A stretch of 43,494 bases of DNA from Nemertoderma westbladi. Lineage: Eukaryota > Xenacoelomorpha > Nemertodermatida > Nemertodermatidae. Location: the NCBI GenBank assembly GCA_032718475.1, contig JAUCBJ010005573.1, positions 1 to 43,494 on the forward strand, given 5' to 3'. Within the stretch, counting starts at the first letter, position 1. Each line of letters starts with the position of its first letter. A program made the translations under genes and the position numbers. Under the pieces are notes generated by a model. That model worked only from the letters and a program-made list of their open reading frames with translations, searched no databases and was not told the DNA's origin. This document shows positions 20,156 through 31,207 of this stretch, piece by piece.

Positions 20156-23100
20156 ACTAGCTAGCCCCACACCAGGGGTTGAGGCGCTAGCTAGCTCCAA
20201 CACCAAGGGTTGAGGCGCTAGCTAGCTCCAACACCAAGGGTTGAGGCGCTAGCTAGCTCCAACACCAGGGGTTGAGGCGTTAGCTAGCCTCAACACCCAA
20301 GGGTTGAGGCGCTAGCTAGCTCCAACACCAGGGGTTGAGGCGTTAGCTAGCCTCATCACCCAAGGGTTGAGCCGCTAGCTAGCCTCAACACCCAAGGGTT
20401 GAGCCGCTAGCTAGCCTCAACACCCAAGGGTTGAGCCGCTAGCTAGCCTCAACACCCAAGGGTTAAGGCGCTAGCTAGCCTCAACACCCAAGGGTTGAGG
20501 CGTTAGCTAGCCTCAACACCCAAGGGTTGAGGCGTTAGTTAGCACAACCACCAAGGGTTGAGGCGTTAGCTAGCACCAACACCAAGGGTTGAGGCGCTAG
20601 CTAACCTCAACACCCAAGGGTTGAGTCGCTAGCTAGCCTCAACACCCAAGGGTTGAGGCGTTAGCTAGCACCAACACCAAGGGTTGAGGCGCTAACTAGC
20701 CTCAACACCCAAGGGTTGAGCCGCTAGCTAGCCTCAACACCCAAGGGTTGAGGCGCTAGCTAGCCTCAACACCCAAGGGTTGAGGCGTTAGTTAGCACCA
20801 CCACCAAGGGTTGAAGCGTTAGCTAGCACCAACACCAAGGGTTGAGGCGCTAACTAGCCTCAACACCCAAGGGTTGAGCCGCTAGCTAGCCTCAACACCC
20901 AAGGGTTGAGGCGCTAGCTAGCCTCAACACCCAAGGGTTAAGGCGCTAACTAGCCTCAACACCCAAGGGTTGAGCCGCTAGCTAGCCTCAACACCCAAGG
21001 GTTGAGGCGTTAGTTAGCACCACCACCAAGGGTTGATGCGTTAGCTAGCACCAACACCAAGGGTTGAGGCGCTAACTAGCCTCAACACCCAAGGGTTGAG
21101 CCGCTAGCTAGCCTCAACACCCAAGGGTTGAGGCGTTAGTTAGCACCACCACCAAGGGTTGAGGCGTTAGCTAGCACCAACACCAAGGGTTGAGGCGCTA
21201 ACTAGCCTCAACACCCAAGGGTTGAGCCGCTAGCTAGCCTCAACACCCAAGGGTTGAGGCGCTAGCTAGCCTCAACACCCAAGGGTTAAGGCGCTAACTA
21301 GCCTTAACACCCAAGGGTTGAGCCGCTAGCTAGCCTCAACACCCAAGGGTTGAGGCGTTAGTTAGCACCACCACCAAGGGTTGATGCGTTAGCTAGCACC
21401 AACACCAAGGGTTGAGGCGCTAACTAGCCTCAACACCCAAGGGTTGAGCCGCTAGCTAGCCTCAACACCCAAGGGTTGAGGCGTTAGTTTGCACCACCAC
21501 CAAGGGTTGAGGCGTTAGCTAGCACCAACACCAAGGGTTGAGGCGCTAACTAGCCTCAACACCCAAGGGTTGAGCCGCTGGCTAGCCTCAACACCTAAGG
21601 GTTGAGGCGCTAGCTAGCCTCAACACCCAAGGGTTAAGGCGCTAACTAGCCTCAACACCCAAGGGTTGAGGCGTTAGTTAGCACCACCACCAAAGGTTGA
21701 GGCGTTAGCTAGCCCCAACACCAAGGGTTGAGGCGTTAGCTAGCCCCAACACCAAGGGTTGAGGCGTTAGCTAGACTCAACACCCAAGGGTTGAGGCGTT
21801 AGCTACTACCACCACCAAGGGTTGAGGCGTTAGCTAGCCTCATCACCCAAGGGTTGAGCCGCTAGCTAGCCTCAACACCCAAGGGTTGAGCCGCTAGCTA
21901 GCCTCAACACCCAAGGGTTAAGGCGCTAGCTAGCCTCAACACCCAAGGGTTGAGGCGTTAGCTAGCCTCAACACCCAAGGGTTGAGGCGTTAGTTAGCAC
22001 AACCACCAAGGGTTGAGGCGTTAGCTAGCACCAACACCAAGGGTTGAGGCGCTAGCTAACCTCAACACCCAAGGGTTGAGTCGCTAGCTAGCCTCAACAC
22101 CCAAGGGTTGAGGCGTTAGCTAGAACCAACACCAAGGGTTGAGGCGCTAACTAGCCTCAACACCCAAGGGTTGAGCCGCAAGCTAGCCTCAACACCCAAG
22201 GGTTGAGGCGCTAGCAAGCCTCAACACCCAAGGGTTGAGGCGTTAGTTAGCACCACCACCAAGGGTTGAGGCGTTAGCTAGCACCAACACCAAGGGTTGA
22301 GGCGCTAGCTAGCCTCAACACCCAAGGGTTGAGCCGCTAGCTAGCCTCAACACCCAAGGGTTGAGGCGCTAGCTAGCCTCAACACCCAAGGGTTAAGGCG
22401 CTAACTAGCCTTAACACCCAAGGGTTGAGCCGCTAGCTAGCCTCAACACCCAAGGGTTGAGGCGTTAGTTAGCACCACCACCAAGGGTTGATACGTTAGC
22501 TAGCACCAACACCAAGGGTTGAGGCGCTAACTAGCCTCAACACCCAAGGGTTGAGCCGCTAGCTAGCCTCAACACCCAAGGGTTGAGGCGTTAGTTTGCA
22601 CCACCACCAAGGGTTGAGGCGTTAGCTAGCACCAACACCAAGGGTTGAGGCGCTAACTAGCCTCAACACCCAAGGGTTGAGCCGCTGGCTAGCCTCAACA
22701 ACTAAGGGTTGAGGCGCTAGCTAGCCTCAACACCCAAGGGTTAAGGCGCTAACTAGCCTCAACACCCAAGGGTTGAGGCGTTAGTTAGCACCACCACCAA
22801 AGGTTGAGGCGTTAGCTAGCCCCAACACCAAGGGTTGAGGCGTTAGCTAGCCCCAACACCAAGGGTTGAGGCGTTAGCTAGACTCAACACCCAAGGGTTG
22901 AGGCGTTAGCTACTACCACCACCAAGGGTTGAGGCGTTTGCGAGCCCCAACACCAAGGGTTGAGGCGTTAGCTAGCCTCAACACCCAAGGGTTGAGGCGT
23001 TAGCTAGCCTCAACACCCAAGGGTTGAGGCGTTAGCTACTACCACCACCAAGGGTTGAGGCGTTTGCGAGCCCCAACACCAAGGGTTGAGGGGTTAGCTA

Positions 23101-23362
23101 GCACCAACACCAAGGGTTGAGGCATTAGCTAGCACCACCACCAAGGGTTAATGCGTTAGCTAACATCACCACCAAGGTTTGAGGGGTTAGCTAGCCCCAA
23201 CACCAAGGCAAGGGTTGAGGCATTAACAAGCACCACCACCAAGGGTTGAGGGGTTAGTTAGCCCCAAAACCCAAGGGTTGAGGCGATGGCTACTACCACC
23301 ACCAAGGGTTGAGGCGATGGCTAGCCCCAATACCAAGGGTTAATGCGTTAGCTAACACCAAC
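20156..23362 (+). repeat. 3.2-kb minisatellite, 31/32-bp palindromic units
   Basis: About 100 tandem units of the type GTTGAGGCGTTAGCTAGCCT plus CAACACCCAAGG (32 bp), with a 31-bp variant carrying AGCACCACCACCAAGG. The core GTTGAGGCGCTAGCTAGC is followed by CTCAAC, so most units contain an internal inverted repeat centred on CTAGCTAG. Variant markers (GAGCCGCT, GGTTAAGGCG, CATCACCC, TACTACCACC) recur in the same order in two long blocks, about 20350-21837 and 21838-22925, which shows duplication of a block over 1 kb long. It ends about 290 bp from the stop codon of glycosyltransferase 2. Confidence 0.97.
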
Positions 23363-23542
23363 AGTATCAGAATCACTGCCATTGCGGTGAGCCATCTTTT
23401 AGGAAATAGCACTCCATCACCAAAATATTAGTTATATACTAAAAACAGGATGTTATCTTTAACCTTTAAAGGGGATATTGAGTTAGAAAGGTAGATTAAC
23501 GTCAGAGCACTGCTACTTACTGCAACAGGGCATGAGATCCAA

Positions 23543-23559
23543 TTTATTAATCATTTATT
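23543..23559 (-). promoter_or_regulatory. Candidate polyadenylation signals (AATAAA) of glycosyltransferase 2
   Basis: AATAAA occurs on the minus strand at 23554-23559 and 23543-23548, about 100 nt after the stop codon. Either would end the transcript before the minisatellite at 23362 and below. Confidence 0.45.
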
Positions 23560-23654
23560 TATTATTAGTTTATATATGAACATGTTCATATTATTAGCTT
23601 TACTTAATTGATGGTACTAGACGAAAGTCAGGAAGACTAACAATCCCCATGCCT

Positions 23655-24881
23655 TTAGCGAAGTTTGTGGTATGCCTTCCAACTAGCTCGATATTTTGGC
23701 ACAAGATTTTCCATTTCTCTATCTGAGCAAGGTTTTGATGGATTTCCATTGTAGTAAATGGATTGTATAATTTCTCCGAAATAAGATTTAATGCAGTGAA
23801 AATTATCTTTAGTTATTTTCTCATGTTTATCAATCCAAGCTTTGAGCCATATATGGGTTGTGTACTTTCCAGTAGACCATGTGTAATTGGCATATCGCTG
23901 AATATGACCCAACATCCACATTGGGTACACCAAATCCTCGCGAACATTGACTAATTGTGGGTTTAATGTGGCCAGTTTGAGCAAACCTTCACAACATGAA
24001 CAAGTCCAGCAGTTGGGATCGTAGTTCTTAAAACTCTCGTAGAAACATTTAAGAAATGAGGAATCTTTATGTGTTAATATTACTCCAGCCATAAGTGCGA
24101 CACTGTCATGACGATTAACAGTGAAATCGTAATGAAGAAGTTCTCCGAAAGGCTGAAGTCCGATAATATCACTGTCGAGGTAAATACCCCCATATTCCTG
24201 TAGTAATTGTAATCTAAGAACGTCTGTTTGATGTGAAACTCGAAAGACCTTAGTTGATAACTTTATACCAAAAACAAATTCTGGGGCTACGATTTCCTTG
24301 ACAACAATATTTGGAATGAGTTGCTTCGCTTTGCTAAACCAAGGTTCAGAACCATTAAGACTTCCAGTAAATTCCAGTCCCATGTTCGTATGAAAGTAAA
24401 TGACATCGGGTTTGATATTTCTATAAACCGATAGCAGACATATGTAATGTATGAATTCGAACTCTAATCTGTCCAGCCATATTTGGTGGACGATGTTTGG
24501 AACAACGGCGGTTGAGCGTCTTGGAGGTTTGTTGCCTGTCATTTCCTTGTTTACTGGATGAGAATGATGTTTATTAATAGGTATGCAAATGTCTTCTTTC
24601 ACAGATTTCGCGTGGCCAGTTGTGTTGATAAATTGTATATTTTCTTCTGAGATTACATTTCCCATAGACTCGAAATGGTTTGTTTGTTTGGTTTCAGTTT
24701 GTTTTTCATAGTTTACGAATATATGTGATTCATTTCCATGTTTTTCTATTGAGTACTTGTTGGTTACAGCTAGATAATTGCGAAATGCATATTCGGTAAT
24801 CCAATAAAACAAAAAGATGACCAATAAACCAATCACCAGTTTCTTTCGCATCCGTAAACATAGTGAAAAGCAATGCTTCAT
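23655..24881 (-). CDS. DXD glycosyltransferase 2 (GT32-like, type II membrane protein)
   Basis: Intact single-exon frame of 408 residues, paralogue of the gene at 8498-9643. The basic N-terminus is followed by an anchor at about 15-32 (LVIGLLVIFLFYWITEYAF) and a stem to about 120 with no similarity to the paralogue's stem. From RRSTAVVPNIVHQIWLD (121-137) on, the proteins align to the end. DSD at 236-238 is the DXD motif (EYGGIYLDSD). A Cys cluster at 291, 294, 296 and 297 corresponds to that in the paralogue. The 240 bp coding the start of the catalytic domain differ at only two positions from the paralogue, while the following part is about 30 percent different. The donor and acceptor sugars are unknown. 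The start is the first Met upstream of the anchor; two further Met lie close. Confidence 0.85.
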   Translation of the reverse strand: MKHCFSLCLRMRKKLVIGLLVIFLFYWITEYAFRNYLAVTNKYSIEKHGNESHIFVNYEKQTETKQTNHFESMGNVISEENIQFINTTGHAKSVKEDICIPINKHHSHPVNKEMTGNKPPRRSTAVVPNIVHQIWLDRLEFEFIHYICLLSVYRNIKPDVIYFHTNMGLEFTGSLNGSEPWFSKAKQLIPNIVVKEIVAPEFVFGIKLSTKVFRVSHQTDVLRLQLLQEYGGIYLDSDIIGLQPFGELLHYDFTVNRHDSVALMAGVILTHKDSSFLKCFYESFKNYDPNCWTCSCCEGLLKLATLNPQLVNVREDLVYPMWMLGHIQRYANYTWSTGKYTTHIWLKAWIDKHEKITKDNFHCIKSYFGEIIQSIYYNGNPSKPCSDREMENLVPKYRASWKAYHKLR

Positions 24882-25004
24882 AATGCAAAAATAGGTAGAT
24901 GATAATAATATCAGGTAATTTCTAAAGTTAAAGTTATTCTAATCAATATTAGGCCTGACTAAATAAAAATTAAAATATCAGTAAACCCTTCCGCTTTGTT
25001 TACC

Positions 25005-25168
25005 AATTCGTCTTGGCTCCCATTTATCGAACTGGATGAAAGTCAGGGTTGGGCTAGGCTGCGGCAGCATTTAAAGCACTGTGCCCAAAACATGGGGATA
25101 GCTGCCCCATCTAGGAATCGAACCAGTGCCGCCTGATTGGAAGGTGACCACTAAACCAAGCTGCTGCC
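25005..25168 (-). mobile_element. tRNA-derived SINE (family 3), body related to family 2
   Basis: On the minus strand, GGCAGCAGCTTGGTTTAGTG (A-box) and CACTGGTTCGATTCCTAG (B-box) form a tRNA-like head of about 70 nt, followed by GGGGCAGCTATCCCCATG, a small hairpin. Further on, TTTCATCCA and TTCGATAAATGGGAGCCAAG match the body of the family at 17200 and 27038 (TTTCATCCACTGGGG, TCGATAAAATGAGTACCAG). Different heads with a shared central domain are usual for SINE superfamilies. No target duplication was recognised. Confidence 0.75.
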
Positions 25169-25289
25169 TAGTATTACTAATATATTCAACATTATTATTA
25201 ATACTAATAATAAGTATTTATTTTACAAAATGGTACTGATATTTTTTTGTCAGACTTCTTAATCCGCATATTCGAGAAATAGTTTTCAA

Positions 25290-25545
25290 AGTTAAGAATG
25301 CATGCTAATCCAATCCAACAGAAGGTGCTTGTTGATTGTGGTAGAACATTTACAATCGTCTACTGTGGAAACACACGAAAAGCGCACAATAAGAAACACC
25401 TTAACCACTTCTTAGCCAGTCTTCCAGAACAGGATAAGTGGTAACGGATTATGTGGTTGATGATATTGCCTATTTTATCCAAAGCTGCCTGTGCAGTTGG
25501 ATCCATCAATAGACCAATACTTACGATACCACATTCTGCATTCGG
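25290..25545 (-). pseudogene. LINE endonuclease fragment, same family as 309-2760
   Basis: The minus strand reads GIVSIGLLMDPTAQAALDKI, then CSGRLAKKWLRCFLLCAF. This aligns with GGIGLLMNPTAHAVFDKIDK and CSGRLAKKFPKMVLIVCYSP of the LINE at the window start. A later GATTAGCATGCATTCTTAAC matches its DGVDQHAFLTF segment at the DNA level. Flanking domains are missing and the frame is broken: a truncated, dead copy. Confidence 0.75.
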
Positions 25546-27037
25546 TACCCTTGAACACCCACAGCGTTAATAGTTTGGTTAGAAAACACAGCCACCGTAA
25601 CCTAATCCGTTCCACTAATGTTTTAAATTAAATTAATTTTGTATACCCTCTAAACACCTGGTTGGTGTTTCGGGTCATTTTGCGATATTCAGTCAATGTA
25701 TCACATCATCAATTACATGACGATAATTCGATAATCCATATTAAAAAATTAAAAAATCCATAATGAAATACATATGTAATTATGTTGAAAAACATTGTCC
25801 CCCCTCAACAAAATACGGGATCCACCACTGGTATATATCACAATGACATTCAATGCTAATATAATTATTCTGCAATATACTGTTAATTGTAGATTATAAT
25901 AATATACTGCAGACTGTTTGTTGTAACAGCTGTAGATGTAAGATATTATTACATTGCAGTTATAATGCATTATAATGTCACAGTAGGTGGTAATCGAAGT
26001 ACTGTATTCCTTGCTTGCTGATCCTTCGGGGTTTACCAATCTACACCACCCAGCATATTGCGGTATAGGCTACTCGTCTTCGTTCCATTACTTCAAAGTC
26101 AAACTCTAAACGATGGAATGGATGTAAAATATTGTCGAAAACTTGTCGCAGTGGGCGATATTTCAAAAATTTGAAAACCCACACACACCAACACTTTCAT
26201 AATGAGACGGACACTTAGAGACCTAGTCACTTAAATAAGCTATTTAACGGGTGAGGATTGCTCTGAGTTAAGATTGGATAAGGCCGAAGCCAATTTTTTG
26301 CCAGAAGGCCATCTTTGACATGCGACGGCAACAGTCTACGTCCGCAAGTAACCTTGGCCACAGACATCGAGAATGGCAAACTTTCGAGACAATGAACAAT
26401 GATTTCAAGAATAACAATCAGTCGTCTGTCTGACATTTTGTCAACGAATTAAAAGTAAAATAATTTAAAGTAAAGATTAAATTTAAGTTTACAAGGAAAC
26501 TGTTAACTAAACTGGAGCGAACGAATGGGATGTATTGGATGTATAATGGGTGGGATTAGAAGACCGTTCTAACTACTTACTGTAAAACTATTCACTATGT
26601 ACAGTAATGTATATCATGTATGTATATCAGGTTAACTCCTCAGAAGCTATAGCTCGTCCATCAATGAAATTTTTATCAATCGACGCAGCTCAACCAGCAC
26701 CAAGGATGTGGATAAAAGTTTCAAAAAAATGATTAAAGTCTCTGTTTTATTTCGAAATAATAGCCCCATAAAAACACGAGAATTGCCATAGACTCAATGA
26801 TAGAAACACCAACTGCTGGTGCTCATGAGTATAAGAGCGGTTGCTGTGCTCTTGTGTATAAACAAGGGGACAATCTATGAGATTGGAGTATCTTCAACTA
26901 TTTACACGGTTACATCCCATAAGTTAGAACAATTTTGTTTATTTGAGTGCATTTAGGAGCATATTTATTATAGATAATATATAAGATAATAATATAGGAT
27001 TATAAGAAGAAATATAATATCAAGCAAAGCAAACAGT
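25546..27037. other. Intergenic, no gene recognised
   Basis: The minus frames at 25749-26039 and 26227-26436 have no recognisable domain. Mixed AT-rich DNA, with TGCAGT-rich short motifs near 25870-25990. Confidence 0.45.
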
Positions 27038-27245
27038 CGGCCGAAGCCGGAGGCGACCCAAAGGCTCCTCTTTCGATAGCTGCTACCCGAGGGTAGGGGT
27101 GGGCGCTACTCCTATCCCAAGATTTGCTCCCAGTTATTTAACTGGTACTCATTTTATCGACACTAGTGTGAGTGGACCCTGGCGGGGCTGAACCTACAAC
27201 CATTAGATTGCAGGCCCGGCGCTCAACCAACTGAGCTACCCCGCC
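27038..27245 (-). mobile_element. tRNA-derived SINE family 2, copy 2 (minus)
   Basis: Inverse copy of the SINE at 17200-17419 with a better-preserved head. GGCGGGG pairs perfectly with CCCCGCC as a 7-bp acceptor stem, and GCTCAGTTGGTTGAGC forms a perfect D-arm; GTAGGTTCAGCC is the B-box. The body with TCGATAAAATGAGTACCAG and the GGGTCGCCTCCGGC tail follows. The body has CACTAGTG in place of a longer CATCCACTGGGG stretch, a small internal change. An 11-bp AAATATAATAT on both sides may be a degraded target duplication. Confidence 0.9.
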
Positions 27246-28413
27246 TTCCGGGTTAAATATAATATAAACGGAAGAAAATACAGTAGGAATTATAAATAAT
27301 ATAATGTAATATAGAGTGAGTGTTACTAGGGGGAGTTTCCGTTTAGGAAATTGAGGCATGAATCCAGCTATAGTGAACTAGTGACGGGCCTAGCGGCCCG
27401 ATAAGGAACCGACTTATTATTTTAAATAAAAGAGACAACGAGAATTAGTATAGAACTAATAATTATGTAAAAATACAATCATATTTCATACAATAATTAT
27501 TAATAAATTCGATCTATTATTAGTTGCTCAATTCTAGAACAAAATCGACCTGCAACTAGTGAAGACCTCGTTTTGGAATTTCGAAACCACGCTGGTGCGA
27601 TGCGCGATATCCTGTTTAGTTAATAAATTGATAACTCCATCAATTCATGTGCAACCAGTAATAAGAAATCGCGATAAATGTAATTCAATAAAAATTATTC
27701 TAGAAAAATTTTCCTCAAAAAGTATGAAGTCTTGGCATTGGTGACGCGAAACTAGGCTAGTGAGATTCAGGATATTGCGTTTAATATAAAAATCGAAAGC
27801 GCTATCGAATTCCGTAAAGGCGTTAATAAAATACTGCAACTTTTTTGAAATTTGTAAAATTCTAGAACTAGAAAAAATTAATTTTTGAACGGCGCTGTTT
27901 GGGGTTTCGAAACATGGATAGGCTGAAAGAGGACATCGAATTAAGTTGAAAAATGAAAACCCCATCGAATTTGGACAAAGCGTTCCGGAGTTATAGCGGA
28001 TCGAAAAAAATTGACCCCCCCCAGTCGCCAAAAATTTACAGTAATTTAAAATTTTGCAAAAAAAATTTTTTGCGTTATTTTTGATGGCGAATCGATTGGC
28101 AGTACTGGCTACGAAAAATTTTTTTTTGAAATTTTTGGTCAGAAAAAAAAACATGGAAAAAGTATATTTTTAAAAAGATTTGATGTCTTTGCCTATGGTC
28201 AGAGAATGATCCAACTCTGTAACTTGGCAATCGCTCAAATCCATTCAGCTGAATGGCACAGTAGAGTAAACTAAAGTAAACTCCCTATACAATGTTCTGA
28301 AGGGATGACTGACAGAGAGTAATCCAACAATAAAACATTTTGCAATAATGTTGGCATTAATGTAGCCAACTCACTGTGTACGTAACAGTCATTCAGCTTA
28401 CATTAGCAGAGTG
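27246..28413. other. Intergenic, unassigned repeat-like DNA
   Basis: The minus open frame at 27645-28154 (169 codons) is Phe/Asn/Lys-rich from poly-A/T and has no domain. The plus strand here has a TTTCGAAAC..GG motif twice (about 27580 and 27905). I consider it non-coding, perhaps part of an unknown transposon. Confidence 0.4.
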
Positions 28414-28470
28414 AGATATTCCCATAGATGGCATTGGGAAGAGTAATTCAGCTGAGGCGATATTAGATTT
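28414..28470. repeat. Short repeat, inverted partner at 29705-29770
   Basis: GAGATATTCCCATAG, then TGGGAAGAG and ATTCAGCTGA, recur in inverted order at 29705-29770 (reverse complement GATATTCCCATAGGATTCAC, GGGAAGAGCTATTCAGCTGA). The two lie about 1.3 kb apart around the duplicated LINE-tail sequences, so they may be ends of one element or two copies of one small repeat. Confidence 0.5.
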
Positions 28471-28630
28471 CAAACTAAACCAACCAGTTAATAATGTTTG
28501 CTTTGACAGAGAGTGGTGGCCTATACAAACAGTATGGGTGTACTGAGTATAATAATCTTGGCAACCTCATCGATTTATTACTAAGCCTTCTGTAGAAATG
28601 CATTACATAAGCCATTTTTCATCACGACAC

Positions 28631-28865
28631 CAGCTGTTATTGGTGTTATTTTACCATTGCGCCTATGGCGTTTTTTCGTTTATGTCTATTTTTCGAGCCC
28701 ACGGCTCATGGACAAAATAGCGGAACATACCAGGCACCTTAGAATCGCGGTATCTAGCCGCTGTGAAAATTTCATCAAAATCGTTAGAGTAGTTTTGGCT
28801 GTAGATCAGTCAGTCAGTCAGTCAGCCAGCCAGCCAGCCAGTCTCGAGCAATTCTTACAGTAATG
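28631..28865 (+). mobile_element. Retrotransposon 3'-end-like repeat, copy 1, with CAGT/CAGC tail
   Basis: The sequence runs TTACCATTGCGCCTATGGCG, then GAAAATTTCATCAAAATCG, AGTAGTTTTGGCTGTAGATC and a 4-bp microsatellite (CAGT then CAGC). AAATTTCATCAAAATCG..AGTAGTTT followed by a simple repeat is the usual look of RTE-type LINE 3' ends, from general knowledge. The open frame over it (MRLWRFF...) is a by-product of the duplication. It is repeated 319 bp downstream. Confidence 0.65.
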
Positions 28866-28949
28866 AACCTCTCGGTTCCTAACTAGAGACGGCGTCAAGA
28901 CGCCGTTAAGCAAGTCGGAAGTCATCAATCAAATGTAAATTCCATCAAC

Positions 28950-29196
28950 AAGCTGTCATTGGTGTTATTTTACCATTGCGCCTATGGCGTTTTTTCGTTT
29001 ATGTCTATTTTTCGAGCCCACGGCTCATGGACGAAATAGCGGAACATACCAGGGACCTTAGAATCGCGGTATCTAGCCGCTGTGAAAATTTCATCAAAAT
29101 CGTTAGAGTAGTTTTGGCTGTAGATCAGCCAGCCAGCCAGCCAGCCAGTCAGCCAGCCAGCCAGCCAGTCAATCAGCCAACAATTCTTACAGTAAT
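28950..29196 (+). mobile_element. Retrotransposon 3'-end-like repeat, copy 2, with CAGC-rich tail
   Basis: Near-identical to the copy 319 bp upstream, including CGGTATCTAGCCGCTGTG and ATTCTTACAGTAAT after the microsatellite, whose length and CAGT/CAGC composition differ. The spacing and shared flanks fit either a local tandem duplication or two insertions at one site. Confidence 0.65.
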
Positions 29197-30899
29197 CAAG
29201 TCCTACGACTTGCTAATAAATCATATTGCGCACGGTAAGCTGTAATATAGGCTGTAGACGTAGTAATAGGTGTTAAGTATTAATAGACAGTGTGGTGGGC
29301 CTTGATTGGTTAATGAGTAATACGTGATTGTAGCGCAGTTATGATACCTACCTATTTAGCTAATCATGGGGTGAAGGATACAGCTGTTTATGTGTATAGG
29401 AGAAACAGCTGTAAATGGGGCCAGCCAATAATGGTCGAATGAATGAATGTGTTGGAGATGAGATATATTGGTTTGTGAAAATATGTCGGGAGAATGGACG
29501 GTTAAGGTAATAATAATATATATTTTTATTGTTTGAGAGTGACCCGCCGCTACAATGAAGGCATAGTAAGCTATACTACAATTGATTGAATGGATAGGCC
29601 CAAACTGCACATAAGTATATTACTTGCCAAGTTTATTACTCTCTCACTTTATCCCAGACAAGTAAGCAAACATCAACTGTTAGTAGTTTATAATGTATTA
29701 CCCTGCGCCTGCCAGCTCAGCTGAATAGCTCTTCCCAGTGAATCCTATGGGAATATCTATAAGGTTACTCACTGCTATAATAGGTGGGAGGCCAGCTGAT
29801 TGAATTTTAAGCACTGGGCCGTTCAAATGTTTTATAGGTTAATAATAATGACATTTAGGGGCTGGTATTTATCTCTCTCAGACTGTAGTGAGAAAAGCTG
29901 TACAATTAATGGGGAGGGACCCAACTACACTACTTTTGTCTATGAACGGTCTTCTTATATATATCCAAGTCATGATTGAGAATTGAAATGGTAGTAATGT
30001 ATCGGAGATTGGATTGTTAATGAAGATTTACAAACACCAACCATTTATTCATTTACGTTTTAAATATATTTTTGTAGGTTTTTGAGGTTTTTTTAGGAGG
30101 ATCAAAATGTCTGATAATTGTGTTATACGTACCGTATTTATTTGTACTAGTTTAAATGTTTCTAGAATATGTGACATGTGTAATTCTTCAAATCTGATTA
30201 CCTAATTGCTAACTCATTATCTATTCACTTCATCACTATTTAATCATTAATACTTGTGCTGTAGGTAGCTAAATAGGCGCTATGGGCTGATTATGCAGTT
30301 TGTTATGTATATATTGCCTGCATTAAACATTAAATAAATAATAAATATATACACAAGCTAATATAGCGAATACATCCAAAACTTTAAATAATAAATATCG
30401 AAAACCATATCAAAAAAATATCGAAATCCTTAAATTTGTATTTGTTTTTTCCAACAATTTATGGATACAAATCCAATAAACATTCCAAAACTGAAAACTA
30501 AGTGCCTTTTTTGTGGCAGTAGTCCCTGCAACGAGGGGTTGTATTTCCAATATCGATGGCTTCCATAGCCCCATGGTTATTTCCGAATTTCCATACGTGG
30601 CTTGTGACAACTTACTATTCACTGATTGCAACATGCTTGCATAATCTTACACGTTCGTGGGGACTTCGCGCAGCACGAGGCCTAGTTATTATATACAAAT
30701 TAAAATGCAGCGACTGTATCACAAAATCAGGTTTTGAGAAATTTACCCACACCACCAATCAATCAAAGAAAGGTGGACAGTACGTGTTCACCCCTTTTAA
30801 TCTCCCCCCCCCCCCCCCACCCTTCCCAACCACCAATACATAACCGCGACATCTACCACCCACGGAAGGGTAGCACGAACTTATTTCCAATCGCACGTT
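29197..30899. other. Intergenic, no gene recognised
   Basis: Several short frames (minus 29356-29610, minus 30410-30634, plus 30556-30843) lack domains. A run of 15 C lies at 30804-30818. The remainder is AT-rich. Confidence 0.45.
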
Positions 30900-31207
30900 A
30901 AATATGCAAAGCCAGGTGGTTTATAGGAATATAATAAACGCAGTACTCGTTTTCATTATAAGCCTCTTTGCGTTCGTCCTGTTTTGTATTTAAATATATT
31001 TCTTAAACGCAAGCTAGGACGATCTTTATAATAATAATAACTAGGGATGCGATCAATATGTGAAGCCAGGTGGTTTATATAATAATTTAGTCAACGCAGT
31101 ACTCGTCTTCATTATATGCCTCGTTGCGCTCGTCGCTTGTCCTGTTTTGTCATAAAATATTTTTCCTAAACGCAGACTGACGATCTTTATACAGTTATAA
31201 CTATGCG
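30900..31207 (+). repeat. 154-bp diverged tandem duplication
   Basis: AAGCCAGGTGGTTTATA at 30909 recurs at 31063. Both copies continue with AACGCAGTACTCGT.TTCATT, a GTCCTGTTTTGT block and ACGATCTTTATA. Copies differ by substitutions and small indels (roughly 80-85 percent alike by eye). Confidence 0.85.

Noticed and set aside
20156-23362. CRISPR-like array
   Set aside because: Units are contiguous and lack unique spacers of fixed length; there are no cas genes and the context is eukaryotic.
27645-28154. 169-codon minus-strand open frame
   Set aside because: Phe/Asn/Lys-rich translation of poly-A/T DNA, no domain, no conserved-looking core, and the plus strand shows repeat-like motifs in the same place.
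28657-29245. Two related small proteins (MRLWRFFVYVYFSSPRL)
   Set aside because: They are the translation of the duplicated retrotransposon 3'-end-like sequence and run into a microsatellite.
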